Of a DNA stretch of 7,753 nt, positions 7,753-7,753 are shown one piece after another. The position numbers were made by a program, and so were the translations under genes. Within the stretch, counting starts at the first letter, position 1. Each line of letters begins with the position of its first letter. Source of the stretch: an uncultured Rikenellaceae bacterium. GTDB lineage: Bacteria; Bacteroidota; Bacteroidia; Bacteroidales; Rikenellaceae. The notes beneath the pieces are model-generated. The model was not told the DNA's origin. It searched no databases and was given only the letters and a program-made list of their open reading frames with translations. The stretch covers positions 1 through 7,753 of the forward strand of contig CASDWR010000136.1 in the NCBI GenBank assembly GCA_949284665.1, given 5' to 3'.

Positions 7753-7753
7753 C

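Noticed and set aside
1..7753. Search for a defence system, mobile element, CRISPR array or RNA gene
   Set aside because: The genes are housekeeping or common families, and no spaced repeats, transposase, integrase, tRNA or riboswitch pattern was seen by eye.

Overview
This window looks like a housekeeping stretch of a Bacteroidales (Bacteroidota) chromosome. The evidence is the mix of families (a DUF1015 protein, a TauE/SafE permease, a CvfB-like S1 protein, a MltD-like transglycosylase and UvrA). Promoter candidates match the Bacteroidota -7 consensus TAnnTTTG, and start codons lack Shine-Dalgarno sequences. The genus cannot be fixed from the sequence. I see no phage, transposon, CRISPR, tRNA or rRNA signal.

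Layout: bases 1-1059 (+) hold the 3' part of a DUF1015 gene whose start lies outside the window. It converges on a minus-strand block, and a perfect 32-bp palindrome between the two (1080-1111) is a good candidate for a bidirectional terminator. The minus-strand block, read from 6026 down to 1161, has four genes. A small unrecognised 87-residue protein and a TauE/SafE permease lie 15 bp apart. A secreted lytic transglycosylase and uvrA overlap by 4 bp (GTGA). A -7-like element in the 61-bp gap between the two pairs suggests two transcription units. At 6027-6103 a short divergent promoter region separates this block from a plus-strand pair, cvfB-like and a class I SAM methyltransferase, 20 bp apart. 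A hairpin begins just after the methyltransferase, and the window ends at its base.

The genes do not form one pathway. They cover nucleotide excision repair (UvrA), cell-wall remodelling (transglycosylase), anion or sulfur-compound export (TauE/SafE), RNA-linked regulation (CvfB-like) and methylation of an unknown substrate. I found no convincing new multi-gene system. The points worth a second look are the GTGA coupling of a cell-wall enzyme to uvrA, a cysteine missing from the first UvrA zinc motif, the small Cys/Trp-rich protein, the corrected cvfB start, and the paired divergent -7 elements.
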